64,000 nt of DNA from an uncultured Paracoccaceae bacterium (GTDB lineage Bacteria > Pseudomonadota > Alphaproteobacteria > Rhodobacterales > Rhodobacteraceae), in NCBI GenBank assembly GCA_947488175.1, contig CANKYO010000005.1, positions 1-64,000 of the forward strand. The letters are read 5' to 3'. Under the pieces are notes generated by a model, which had not been told where the DNA came from, made no database searches, and saw only the letters and a program-made list of their open reading frames with translations. This document shows positions 25,220 through 35,700 of the stretch, piece after piece. Position numbers and translations under genes: made by a program. How positions within the stretch are numbered: the stretch's first letter is position 1; each line of letters begins with the position of its first letter.

Positions 25220-27844
25220 TCAATCCAACCGTTGACGAAGCAGCTGAGATAGTTCCTGAAGCCGATATGGTTTACGCAACCACAAAGTGCCGTCGTTGGG
25301 CAAGGTGCCCTTTTCCGCATAGCCTGAGGTAATGATGCATTTGATATGTGGGTATAATCTCTGCACTTCTAAAATCAGATCGGCACCGGACATGCCGCCG
25401 GGCATCACCATGTCTGTGAAAACAAGATCAACATCAGTGGTCTCGGCTAAGACTTCTAGTGCTTGATGCCCGGTTTCAGCTTCCCGTACGGTGTATCCCA
25501 GACTATCTAGCCGGTTGATTGTCAACTTTCGGACGCGTGGGTCGTCTTCCACCACCAAAATGGTCTCACCGCCCTTTTCAACAGGCGGAGCACCCCGAGC
25601 ATGTTCGGCAGTACCATCTTTCAGTTTGGCCGCATCAGGAAGATACAGGCTTACGGACGTGCCGTGACCAAGTTCACTGTAGATTTCTAGGTGACCTTCG
25701 GACTGCTTGGCAAAGCCATGCACCATGCTCAGTCCCAAACCTGTACCCTTGCCTACTTCTTTGGTGGTGAAGAATGGCTCAAGAACGCGGGACTGGACTT
25801 CCTGAGGCATACCAATGCCGGTGTCGCTGACGGACAATCGAGTATATCGTCCGGGTGCAAGTTCATCACGTTCGCGCGCCGTTTCCGCATCAAAATCCAT
25901 AGTGCTGGTTTCGATTGTGAGGTCGCCGCCATCAGGCATGGCATCACGCGCGTTTATCGCAAGATTGAGCAACGCGTTGTGGACTTGCGCCGGATCAGCG
26001 AAGGATTTCCCAAGCTCATCTGCTAGCTTGATATTCAAGGTGATTGTCTCACCAAGCGTACGGTCAAGCATATCTCGAAGGTTGTGTACGAGCTCATTGA
26101 GATCGATTTCTTCCGATGCAAGCGGCTGTTGGCGGGCGAACGATAGGAGCTGACCTGTTAGCTGCGCCCCGCTTTCAGCGGCGCTTGTGGCGTCTTCCAG
26201 CAAGGACGCGGCAAACTCATCATCGCTGAGACGGTCAGCAAGCAGTTCATTATTGCCGATGACCACTGTGAGCAAATTGTTGAAATCATGCGCAATACCG
26301 CCCGTTAGTTGACCAATCGCATCCATCTTTTGCGATTGGCGAAGTCGCTCTTCCATGTCTAATTTCGCAGTGACGTCGGATTGAACGCCTATGAAATGCG
26401 TTACCTCGCCTGCATCATCGCGGATCGGCGATATCGTGACCTCAACGTAAAAGAGAGAACCGTCTTTGCGGTAGTTGCGCAGTGTCTCATGTACCGGCAC
26501 TGCCTGTGAAATGGCCGAACGGATATTGTCCAACGCTCGCTGATCACGGTCGTCACCTTGCAGAAAACGAGGGTTTCGGCCAAGCAACTCTTCGGCCTCA
26601 TACCCTGTCATTTTTGCCATAGCGGCATTTGCGTATATGATGGCGTTTTCGCCGCGCCTGGCATCGGTAATGAGAACCCCGGTGTCGATTTCTGCAATTG
26701 CCCGTTCGCGTAGTCGTAAGTCCTCGGTCAACTTGAGCTGTTCGGTCACATCCCGGATGATCGCCACAAACAGGGAGTGTTCATCAAAACGCATCAGCTG
26801 AAGCGTTACATCTACAGGGTAGGTGGTGCCGTCTTTCCGCTGATGGATGGTGCTGAACGTAAGCAGGTTTTTGCTTCCATCCCTGAGAGGGGCAATTACT
26901 TGTTCAAACTGGTCTTTTGACATCTCCGGTTTGATGTCGACTGGTGTGATATCCAGCAATTCTTCACTGGAGTAACCGATGTTTTTTCGCGCTCCAAAGT
27001 TCGCCTGTACAAATCTCAGGCTATCAGCGTCAAACATGTAAATCTCGTTGAGTGAGCGATCCAATATTGCGCCCAACTGATCGCTACGTGAGCGCTCCGC
27101 TCTTAGTTCGGTCAAGTCTTGAACAACGGCAACAAAAACAGGTTGATGTTTCGTCTTCAGTAGCTGCAATTGTGTTCGGACGGGATAAGTAGAGCCATCC
27201 TTTCGAACTTGATCTGTCTCGAATTCCTGCCATTCTTTACTCCCGTCTCTTAATGGATCGAGCAGGGTTTCGATGTTTTCCCGGTCGAGTCCCCGGACAA
27301 AATCCCAAGGCTTCAAATTAGACACTTCGTCGGTCGCGTACCCAAGATTAAGTCGTGCCGCGCGGTTGGCGTGTTCGATCTGATAGGTTTCGGCGTCCGA
27401 GATATAGATTTCGTTGACGGAGTCTTCGACAATTTGAGCAAACTGACGGGTTCTGCTTTCCGCCTGCTTAAGCTTGCTTTGGTCTCGTATGACGCCCGTG
27501 AACATGCGACGACCCTGCACAAACATCTCGCTAACGGCCAGATGAATTGGGAACACTGTTCCGTCTTTGCGCTGCGCCTCTACCTCTCGCCCGATACCAA
27601 TGATCTTCTTCTGATGCGTGGCTTTGTAGTGGTCCATATAGCCGTCATGTTCATCGCGATATGGAGCAGGCATCAGCATCTTGACGTTCTGGCCAATGAC
27701 CTCGCTGGCCGCATATCCAAGCATGCGCTCGGCTGCATGGCTGTATGACGCTATCAGACCTTCTTCGGTGATTGTGATAACGGCGTCAGGTAGAGCGTCC
27801 AGGACGGAGTTTAGAAGGGCTTCTGCATCGATAGTGTTGGGCAA
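25220..27844 (-). CDS. FixL-like multi-PAS hybrid histidine kinase with a Cys-less LOV-like domain
   Basis: An 874-residue cytosolic hybrid kinase with four PAS domains, HisKA, HATPase and a C-terminal receiver. PAS1 (about 8-122) is FixL-like: His66 in RDEHDGY matches the heme-ligating His, and Arg86 in IIGIGR, 20 residues on, matches the FixL oxygen-contacting Arg. PAS2 (130-250) and PAS3 (255-370) are plain sensory repeats. PAS4 (380-493) has the LOV signature, but GRNCRFLQ is replaced by GRNPRFLQ, so the flavin-bonding Cys is Pro425. The phospho-acceptor is His519 in GGIAHDFNN. The receiver has Asp in FTDMVMPGG. No FixJ partner is adjacent; the target is unknown. Confidence 0.9.
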   Translation of the reverse strand: MPNTIDAEALLNSVLDALPDAVITITEEGLIASYSHAAERMLGYAASEVIGQNVKMLMPAPYRDEHDGYMDHYKATHQKKIIGIGREVEAQRKDGTVFPIHLAVSEMFVQGRRMFTGVIRDQSKLKQAESRTRQFAQIVEDSVNEIYISDAETYQIEHANRAARLNLGYATDEVSNLKPWDFVRGLDRENIETLLDPLRDGSKEWQEFETDQVRKDGSTYPVRTQLQLLKTKHQPVFVAVVQDLTELRAERSRSDQLGAILDRSLNEIYMFDADSLRFVQANFGARKNIGYSSEELLDITPVDIKPEMSKDQFEQVIAPLRDGSKNLLTFSTIHQRKDGTTYPVDVTLQLMRFDEHSLFVAIIRDVTEQLKLTEDLRLRERAIAEIDTGVLITDARRGENAIIYANAAMAKMTGYEAEELLGRNPRFLQGDDRDQRALDNIRSAISQAVPVHETLRNYRKDGSLFYVEVTISPIRDDAGEVTHFIGVQSDVTAKLDMEERLRQSQKMDAIGQLTGGIAHDFNNLLTVVIGNNELLADRLSDDEFAASLLEDATSAAESGAQLTGQLLSFARQQPLASEEIDLNELVHNLRDMLDRTLGETITLNIKLADELGKSFADPAQVHNALLNLAINARDAMPDGGDLTIETSTMDFDAETARERDELAPGRYTRLSVSDTGIGMPQEVQSRVLEPFFTTKEVGKGTGLGLSMVHGFAKQSEGHLEIYSELGHGTSVSLYLPDAAKLKDGTAEHARGAPPVEKGGETILVVEDDPRVRKLTINRLDSLGYTVREAETGHQALEVLAETTDVDLVFTDMVMPGGMSGADLILEVQRLYPHIKCIITSGYAEKGTLPNDGTLWLRKPYRLQELSQLLRQRLD

Positions 27845-28224
27845 ATTGTCGACCTTTCAAGAGATCGGAGCAGTCTGCGCACCTTGCCCGCATTTTAATG
27901 CCCAGACAAGTTAGCCCTTGCTCTGCGTTTGTTTGTGGAGGCGTGTCTCGTCTTGACAGGCGCAACCGCGTTACTTCGGCCTCGCTCCATCCAAACGTTT
28001 CCGCGATATGACGGTCAGTAAGAGTAGCCAATAGCAGATCGATATCACGTTTATCGATTTCACGGCGTTTGTCCGAAGCTGTCTTGCCGTCATACCGGCT
28101 TCATCAAACGGTCATCGTTGTCTTGGGTTTCTATCTGGTTTAGCTACCAACTGGCGCAACATGGAAATACCTTGCTATCTGTATGACGTCACTGGTGGCG
28201 ATTTGCGCGGCATGCTCAGCCTCC
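27845..28224. other. Gene-poor stretch upstream of the kinase
   Basis: One leftward frame here (start near 28031) reads DRHIAETFGWSEAEVTRL, a protein-like helical stretch, but it lacks a ribosome site and runs into the kinase start. It could be a small gene remnant. No FNR-like box was seen before the kinase. Confidence 0.3.
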
Positions 28225-28475
28225 AAAACCACAACCTCCCCAAGATCCCCGATTAATGCAACAGTCCCCTCTGGACAGGTCAGCGATTTCATTGGAACGC
28301 GGGCGTTGCTGAGCAGCTTGCCAAACTTCGAATGGTTGCTCAGGGATCGTGGTTACGACGCCGATTGGTTCAGAGAAGCCCTACAAGACAGTGGCTTGCG
28401 ACCATGCATCCCGCCCCAATAAGGGCGCAAGGTTCCAATCGCTCTTGACGAAGCGCGATTACGCAAACGTCAAAG
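28225..28475 (+). pseudogene. IS5-type transposase remnant
   Basis: The frame at 28225-28420 reads GQVSDFIG, LLSSLP and LLRDRGYDADWFREALQD, the core of IS5-group DDE transposases around the second catalytic Asp. It stops at CIPPQ, where intact copies continue CIPGRKSRK. Beyond the stop, RDYA and then KRQRIE of the E-region appear in two different frames, showing frameshifts. Both ends and the terminal repeats are missing. Confidence 0.7.
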
Positions 28476-28519
28476 GATCGAATGAGGGCGTTCGAACCGG
28501 ACGCGGTGAATAGGTGGTC

Positions 28520-28533
28520 TTGATCTTCGTCAA
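28520..28533. promoter_or_regulatory. FNR/FnrL-type box of the usp-ndvB operon
   Basis: TTGATCTTCGTCAA fits TTGA-N6-TCAA. It lies 166 bases before the stress-protein start at 28699, in the gap after the IS5 remnant. Confidence 0.7.
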
Positions 28534-28698
28534 TTTGTTCGACGTGCATGGGGATAGGCTGAACCGGTATTCATTCAAAGGTCTTGTCTCAATGCAAAGG
28601 TGAAGTGCGCCTGGCAGAGATACAGTACTGGAGGGTTGGAATGGCCGGATCGGTCCGATCGAGCCCACCAGGTCTTTGATCCCCAGGAGCCGAAAGCG

Positions 28699-29727
28699 AT
28701 GACAACAACATCCCGCGATCCAAAGCAAAGTATGAACACCAAGAAACAAAGGCCGGAGGGAAGTGGCCCCAACTGCAACGTAATCGTTTTCCTTGAAGAG
28801 GCACAAAAAAATCTGGAGCCGGTAAAACACGCCGATAGGGTCGCTGCTGCCTTGGGTGGACACGTGACGTTGTGCCACGTCATGGTGCCCCCGCATGACG
28901 GGTCCAAACCGGTTGATCCGGTCGATTGGGACATCAGGAAACAGAAAACCCGAAATTGGCTGTCGGGGGTCGCGCGTGCGCATAGCTCAAAGGGAAGCAA
29001 GACCGAGGCGCTGCTTCTCGAAGGGCAATACATCAAACAGATTGCGTCCCATATGGCCGTCAGGCAAGGCGATATTGCCGCCGCCCTGCGAGTGCGTGGC
29101 GAGGAAGGTAAACGGCTAAGTGACACGGTATTGGGCGTCTTGGCATCGCGCAGTGCCGCGCTTTTGATGATCCCCGTAACGGCACGAGAGCCGAAAAACG
29201 GCACCTACCAGAAAATCCTTGTTCCGCTTGATGGTTCGTCTCGTGCAGAAAGCGCGCTCCCGACCGCGGCCAAGCTGGCGCTCGCAGAAGACGCCGAACT
29301 ATTGCTGTGCCATGTGGCACCCCAGCCCGGAGTGACCGAGTTTGGCGTGATGGATCAGGAGGCTGCCAGGCTCAGCTCTCAGGTAACAAAGCGGAACACG
29401 CAGCTAGGGCAAACCCATCTGACGAAGGTCAAGAACAGCCTCGCACATCACAAACTGAACATTTCGACACTGATTTTGCCCGGCGGCGATGCGCGGCGCG
29501 CTCTGATTGACACTATTGAAAAAGAAGCAGTCGACTTTGTGGTGATGGCCACACATGGGCAAAGCGGTCATCGCGATGTGCCTGCAGGTGATGTCGCCAG
29601 TTTCATTCTGGATCGTGCTGACATCCCGGTTCTGATGGTGCGTAGCAAGATGAACCAATCCAGAGACCACGCGTTTGGTCGCGTCGTTTCCAAGGGTATC
29701 AGACAACCCGCCGGGACCGATAAATGA
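28699..29727 (+). CDS. Tandem universal stress protein (two Usp domains)
   Basis: A 342-residue cytosolic protein, read from ATG 28699 with AGGAG upstream. The first Usp domain (about 20-165) is divergent, without a clear ATP-loop. The second (about 170-318) is typical, starting YQKILVPLDGSS and containing MATHGQSGHRDVPAGDVASFI, which matches the G-x2-G-x9-G-S/T nucleotide-binding region. Such tandem proteins are usual members of oxygen-limitation regulons. Its stop overlaps the cyclic-glucan synthase start by four bases (ATGA), so the two are translationally coupled, an uncommon pairing. Confidence 0.9.
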   Translation: MTTTSRDPKQSMNTKKQRPEGSGPNCNVIVFLEEAQKNLEPVKHADRVAAALGGHVTLCHVMVPPHDGSKPVDPVDWDIRKQKTRNWLSGVARAHSSKGSKTEALLLEGQYIKQIASHMAVRQGDIAAALRVRGEEGKRLSDTVLGVLASRSAALLMIPVTAREPKNGTYQKILVPLDGSSRAESALPTAAKLALAEDAELLLCHVAPQPGVTEFGVMDQEAARLSSQVTKRNTQLGQTHLTKVKNSLAHHKLNISTLILPGGDARRALIDTIEKEAVDFVVMATHGQSGHRDVPAGDVASFILDRADIPVLMVRSKMNQSRDHAFGRVVSKGIRQPAGTDK

Positions 29728-32700
29728 CCGCCGACCCCGAAAAGGATGCAATCATCCAAGGGGACCCAGCCGCATTGGCCGTGGGCCATAACATCGCTCA
29801 GGGCCGGCCAGCCATTATTGACATCTATCGAGCTTTGCCGGTGCTAGACGACTGGCTCGCGGATGTGCGCAAATACTGCGCCCATCCGGCATCTGAACAT
29901 GCCCGCGCGGCGGATTGGCTGCTGGATAACGACTATCACATCGCACGCGCCTTGCGCCGTGTCCGCGAGGATCTGCCACCAGACTTTTACCGCCAACTTG
30001 CCGCTCTTGACGCAGCACAGGGACGGGTTCCCCGTATTTACGCTTTGGCGGAGGCGATCTTTGATGACGTGCGCCCGCAGATCACTCTGCCCAGCCTGAT
30101 CGCGTTCATCCGCACCTACCAAGAGCATGCCGATCTTACCAATGCCGAGCTTTGGGCATTGCCGTCAATGCTCAGGCTTGTCTGCATTGAACGACTGATC
30201 GATGCGTTTGGATCCATGAATGATAAACTGCTGCCGAAAGCGGCGCATCGGCCTGAACAGCAACGCATCAGTGACGAAGTTCAGACGGAGCTAATTGCAC
30301 AGGCCATCACCAACCTTATCGCGATCCATGGCATCAAGTGGACCGACTTCGTTGATCTAGCAAGCCGGATAGAGGCCGTCCTGGCCAGTGATCCCGTAGG
30401 CGTGTATGCCGATATGACATTCGAAACCCGCGACAGGTATCGATCAGCAGTCGAGCGGCTGGCACGCCGATGTGATTTTTCAGAAGTCGCCGTTGCGCGC
30501 AAGGCTGTAGCGTCCTGTCATCCGACAAGCGGCGATATTTCCAGATCGCATGTCGGATACTGGCTAATCGGCGACGGTCTTGCCGCCTTTGAAACTGAAT
30601 TGGGCTACCGGGCGCCACGCGCGCTTGCCTTGCGTCGTCGGTTGGCGCGATATGCTGGTACCCTTTATGCAGCCGGTTTGGTCGCCGGTGTCTTGATTGC
30701 CCTGATCGTACCGCTGGCCTACCTGTGGATGCAGAACGCCAACTTTCTTCAATGGTTGCTAGGAACCACTATTTCGGTCCTACCCGCGACCATTCTGAGC
30801 GTCTGGGTCGTGCATTGGATCATTACCAAGATCACTCGCCCAGAGACACTACCAGAACTCGATTTTTCGAAATCCATTCCGGGCAACTGCGCGACGGCAA
30901 TTATCGTGCCAGTGATTGTCGGATCTGAGGTCGATGTTGAAGGGATCATTAAAAAGCTTGAGATCTTGCATCTGGCCAATCCCGATCCCGCCTTGCGGTT
31001 TGTGCTTTTATCCGATCCGGTAGATGCTCCGACGCAGACGGTGCCAGAGGATGAGCTGATCCAATCCGGTTTCAAAAACGGAATTGCCTCACTGAATGCG
31101 CGGTACGGCAAAGGCGGGAATGCACCCTTTATCGTGCTGCACCGTGGTCGTCAGTTCAACGCCGCCGAAGGTTGCTGGATGGCGTGGGAACGCAAGCGCG
31201 GCAAGCTGGAAGAGTTCAACCAACTGATTTTGGGCGAGAAGACTGATGCCTTTCCGTTAGTGGAGGGTGACATCAAGGATCTGTCCAATCTGCGATATGC
31301 GATCACGCTGGACGTCGATACCCAACTGCCACCTGATGTGGCCACCCGATTGATCGGGATCATGGCGCACCCAATGAACCAGGCCGTTTTTGATCCCGAA
31401 AGTGGTCGGGTCGTTGCAGGGTATGCAATCCTGCAGCCACGTATCGAAACCCTGCCGAAACTTGGCAAAGACACGCATTTCTCCCATCTCTATGGTGGCG
31501 ACACTGCGGTTGATATCTACAGTCGGGCGGTCTCGGACGTTTATCAGGATCTGTTTGGCACCGGTATTTTTGTCGGCAAAGGTATCTATGACATTGCTGC
31601 CCTGCATCGTAGCATGGCTGGCCGAGTTCCTGAAAACCGCATTCTCAGCCATGATCTGTTCGAGGGGCTACATGGGCGGTCTGCGCTGGCCAGCAACTTG
31701 GTTCTGTACGAAGACCTTCCTGCCAACTACCCGGAATTCGCTTTGCGTCAGCATCGGTGGATCCGCGGCGACTGGCAATTGGTCCCGTGGTTGTGGCGCC
31801 GTGTACCCTCTGCTGATGGAGGAAAGGTCCCAAACCCCCTTTCAGCACTGGATCGTTGGAAAATTCTGGACAACCTGCGCCGCAGCCTCGTGCCGCCGAC
31901 GCTGCTGCTTTTCTTTGTTGGTGCATGGATGGCCTTGCCGGGCAGCGCCTGGGTCTGGACGTTATTGGCCGTCGCGGCACCCGGCAGCTATCTGGCGGGC
32001 GAGGTGTTTGCCATCGCGACCGGGGGCATTCGTCGTGGGGCGCTGGGCACTGCAATTCATCAGATCAAGACGAAGGGCGGACGCTGGTTTTTCTCAGTTG
32101 TCTTTTTGGTAAGCGACACGGTCATCGCCACTGACGCAATTACGCGCACGCTTTGGCGTCAGCGCATCAGCGGCAGAAACCTTTTGAAGTGGACCTCGGC
32201 GGCGAGCGCGGCCGCAGAATTCCGGGGCGGCAGCATCCGTAGCGCGTCATGGCGGTTGATGTGGCCATCATCAGCGTTGGCGCTTCTGTTGTCAGCTGAG
32301 CTCGCATTCTATGAGGCCCACGGGTTCTTGTCGGCACTGCCTGTTCTATTGCTTTGGTTCCTTGCACCTGAAATCGCGGTGTGGAGCGCGCGATCGCGCC
32401 TGTTCAGCAGCCAATCGCTGGATGATGGGCAACGTCGCTTTCTGATCCAAGTCGCCCGGCGGACGTGGCATTTCTTTGAGACCTTTGTCGGCCCGGACGA
32501 TAATTGGCTGCCACCCGACAACTATCAACACAACCACCACGAAGAGATCGCGCACCGCACCTCACCGACCAATATAGGAATGTTCCTGGTCTCTGCCCTT
32601 GCTGCAAGGGATATGGGCTTCATTACCACTAACGACTTTCTGACCCGAAGCCGCAACGCCGTCGACACGCTTGGTCGAATGACGATGTATCGCGGGCACA

Positions 32701-35700
32701 TTCTGAACTGGTACGAAACCCGGACGCTTGAGCCGTTGGAGCCGCAATATGTTTCGACCGTTGATAGCGGCAATCTCGCAGTGTCGCTGATCGCACTTAA
32801 ACATGGTTGTCTGGAACTGGCCGATCAGCCAGCAATCGGGGGCGCATGTTTTGGCTGTCTGAGCACCACATTTGACCTGCTGGTGATCGCGATTCACGAG
32901 CTGCAGGACTTTGATGAAGGCGAGTTGAATCGTATTGAATGGGCGATCCGTACTTTGATCGATCAGGCAAAGGGTGCACCTCTTGCGTGGAAATCGATTA
33001 TTGCCGAACTCAATGGCAGCTGCTGGCTTGATCTCGAAACGCTGGTGCGCGATGCAATCCAGAATACGCCGGACGCGCTCGACAGCCAGATTGCCGAAAT
33101 TACTACCTGGCTGGACCGCTATCAACACGACCTGCACGCGATTGGACGCGATATCGACGGCTTCATGCCGTGGCTATCGGTTATTGCCGCCGCGCCGCCT
33201 GAAAGAATACCTCTGGCCGAGGATATTCTCAAAGAGCTCCAACCCGCAAATCCCAAGTCGAAAACGGCTGTTTTTGAAAAGATCACGGCGCGACTCGAAA
33301 GCTGCGATGTTAATGACGAAACATTGAAGGCATTTCTGACCGAGATGCAGCAGGCCTTGCAAGATGGTTTCGCAAGGCAAGCCGCGCTGCGTGACGGGCT
33401 GATCGCGCTTGCCGATCAGGCCGAGACGATCGCCTATGGCATGGATTTTGCGTTTCTCTATGACCCCACGGTGCGCCTGTTTACGATCGGCTATAACCAT
33501 AGCCTCGGTCAGATGGACAACAGCCACTACGACCTTCTCGCGACAGAGGCCCGGTTGGCCAGCTATTTTGCAATCGCCAAACACGATGTACCGGCGGAAC
33601 ACTGGTTTTCTTTAAGTCGTCCCATCACGCGCTTGCAAGGCAAGCCGTCAATCCTGTCTTGGAACGGGTCGATGTTCGAATACCTCATGCCGCCGCTATT
33701 TCTGCCCAGCTACCGCGACACATTGCTGGGTGAGAGCGAGCTGACAGCGGTCGAGTTCCAGCGTGCCTATGCCCGTGAACGCGGTGTACCATGGGGCATA
33801 TCGGAATCCGCATTTGGTGTCACCGATGCGCAAGGCACGTACCAATACCGCGCTTTCGGAGTACCCGGGCTGGGCATCCGCCGCGGATTGACCGAGGATA
33901 TCGTGATCGCTCCTTACGGATCGGCACTGGCCCTTTGTGGCTGGCCTGAAGCCGCGGTTGAAAACCTGAAAAAGCTCGCCGGCCTTGGCGCGATGACCCG
34001 CTATGGATTCTTCGACGCGCTTGATTTCACGCCGGACCGCCTGGCGCCTAATCGCGATTTCATCCCAGTTCAGAATTACATGGCGCACCATCAAGGCATG
34101 ATCATGGCCGCCATTGTTAACGCCACTGCTGACGATGTAATGGTGCGCCGCTTTCTGCGCGAAAAATCCGTGCATGCCATGGATCTGCTTCTGCAGGAGC
34201 GGGTTCCGTGGGATGTGCCGCTGGAACGCGGCCGTGCCGACGAAGCGTGGGAGCATCATGCCCCAGCGCCCGCCTCCGCTTTGGCGCCATGGGCCCCATC
34301 ATCCGATCTCGCGGTGCCGCAGGTCCATCTGCTGGGCAATGGTCGCATGTCTTCACTGATCACTGAAACCGGCGGCGGTGGACTGAAAAAGCGGCAGAGC
34401 GCGCTGACGCGGTGGCAGCCGGACCCAACACGCACCGCCCATGGTTTATGGCTTTACCTGCGCGATACCCAAAGCGGTGAAATATGGTCGCTTGGCGCTG
34501 CACCAACCGGGCGCGATCCCGGTCAAAGCAGTTGTGTTTTTCACCAGCACATGGTCGAACTGCTGCGCCGAAATGCCGGTATTGTCGCGCGGATGGACAT
34601 CACTGTTGCCCCGTTCGACGATGTTGAAATTCGTCGTGTGACGCTGGTCAATGAAAGTGATGAGGAGCGAACCATTGACCTGACCAGCTATGCCGAAGTC
34701 GTGCTGGCCCCGCCGCTGGATGATGAGCGCCACCCGGCCTTCAGCAAGCTCTTTGTGCAAAGCAGCTATCTGGAGCAGCATCAGGCCCTGCTATATCAAC
34801 GCCGTCCTCGCAGGCCAGAAATCCGCCCACCGGTTCTGTTGCACAAAGTCGCGGCACAAGACCCCACGATCCAGATACGCGCTTGGGACACCGATCGCGG
34901 GTGCTTTATGGGGCGCAACCGAAGTGACCGGTCACCCAAGGCCCTGTTTGATGGGCTGACGGAAACCGCAGGATGGACACTTGATCCTGTCATGGCGCTG
35001 CAGGTCAAGGTGCACCTGAAACCGATGGAGACCAAGGAACTGACTTTCCTGACCGTCGCTGGCAATTCGCGCGAGGACGTTGTTGGTGCCGCAAATCGCT
35101 ATCCCGCTCTTAGGATCGACCGCGCGTTCCGCGATGCCCATTTTGAAAGCGGTCGGGTCATACAGCAGCTTGAAATCGATCCCGTTCATTTGCCGGAACT
35201 GCAGGTGCTTTCATCGCTTCTGATCCACTTTAACCACACACTTCGCGGGGCGCCGTCAGATGATCCAAGCGCGCGCATCGGCCAGCCTGACCTGTGGCGG
35301 TTTGGTATTTCGGGCGATTTGCCCATTCTGTTGCTCAAGGTAGCAAAGGTTGGCGATCCTTCCCTGCTGGACGTGCTGGTGCGCGCGCAACGATTGTGGC
35401 ATCGATCAGGGCTTGATGTGGATCTGGTCGTGCTGCGCGATGCAGTGTCGGGTTACGAAGAACCCTTGCGCGAACAGGTGCTTTCGATCCTGCGTGACAC
35501 CCAATCCGACAGTGTTCTCGGCAAGCGTGGCGGGATCCATTTACTGGCCGCTGATCAGATGGACGCACGATTGCGGCGCGGGATCGAGGCGGCGGCGCAT
35601 GTGGTCCTTAGCGACGATCACCTGACCTTGCGCGAGATGCTTGATCAGGCGCTCGAAACCCGTCTGCCGCCGCCTCGATTTGATCCGGGCTCGGCTCCTG

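Noticed and set aside
27786..28031. Leftward 81-residue frame before the kinase gene.
   Set aside because: No ribosome site, overlap with the kinase start, and only about 20 protein-like residues; kept only as a note in the gap entry.
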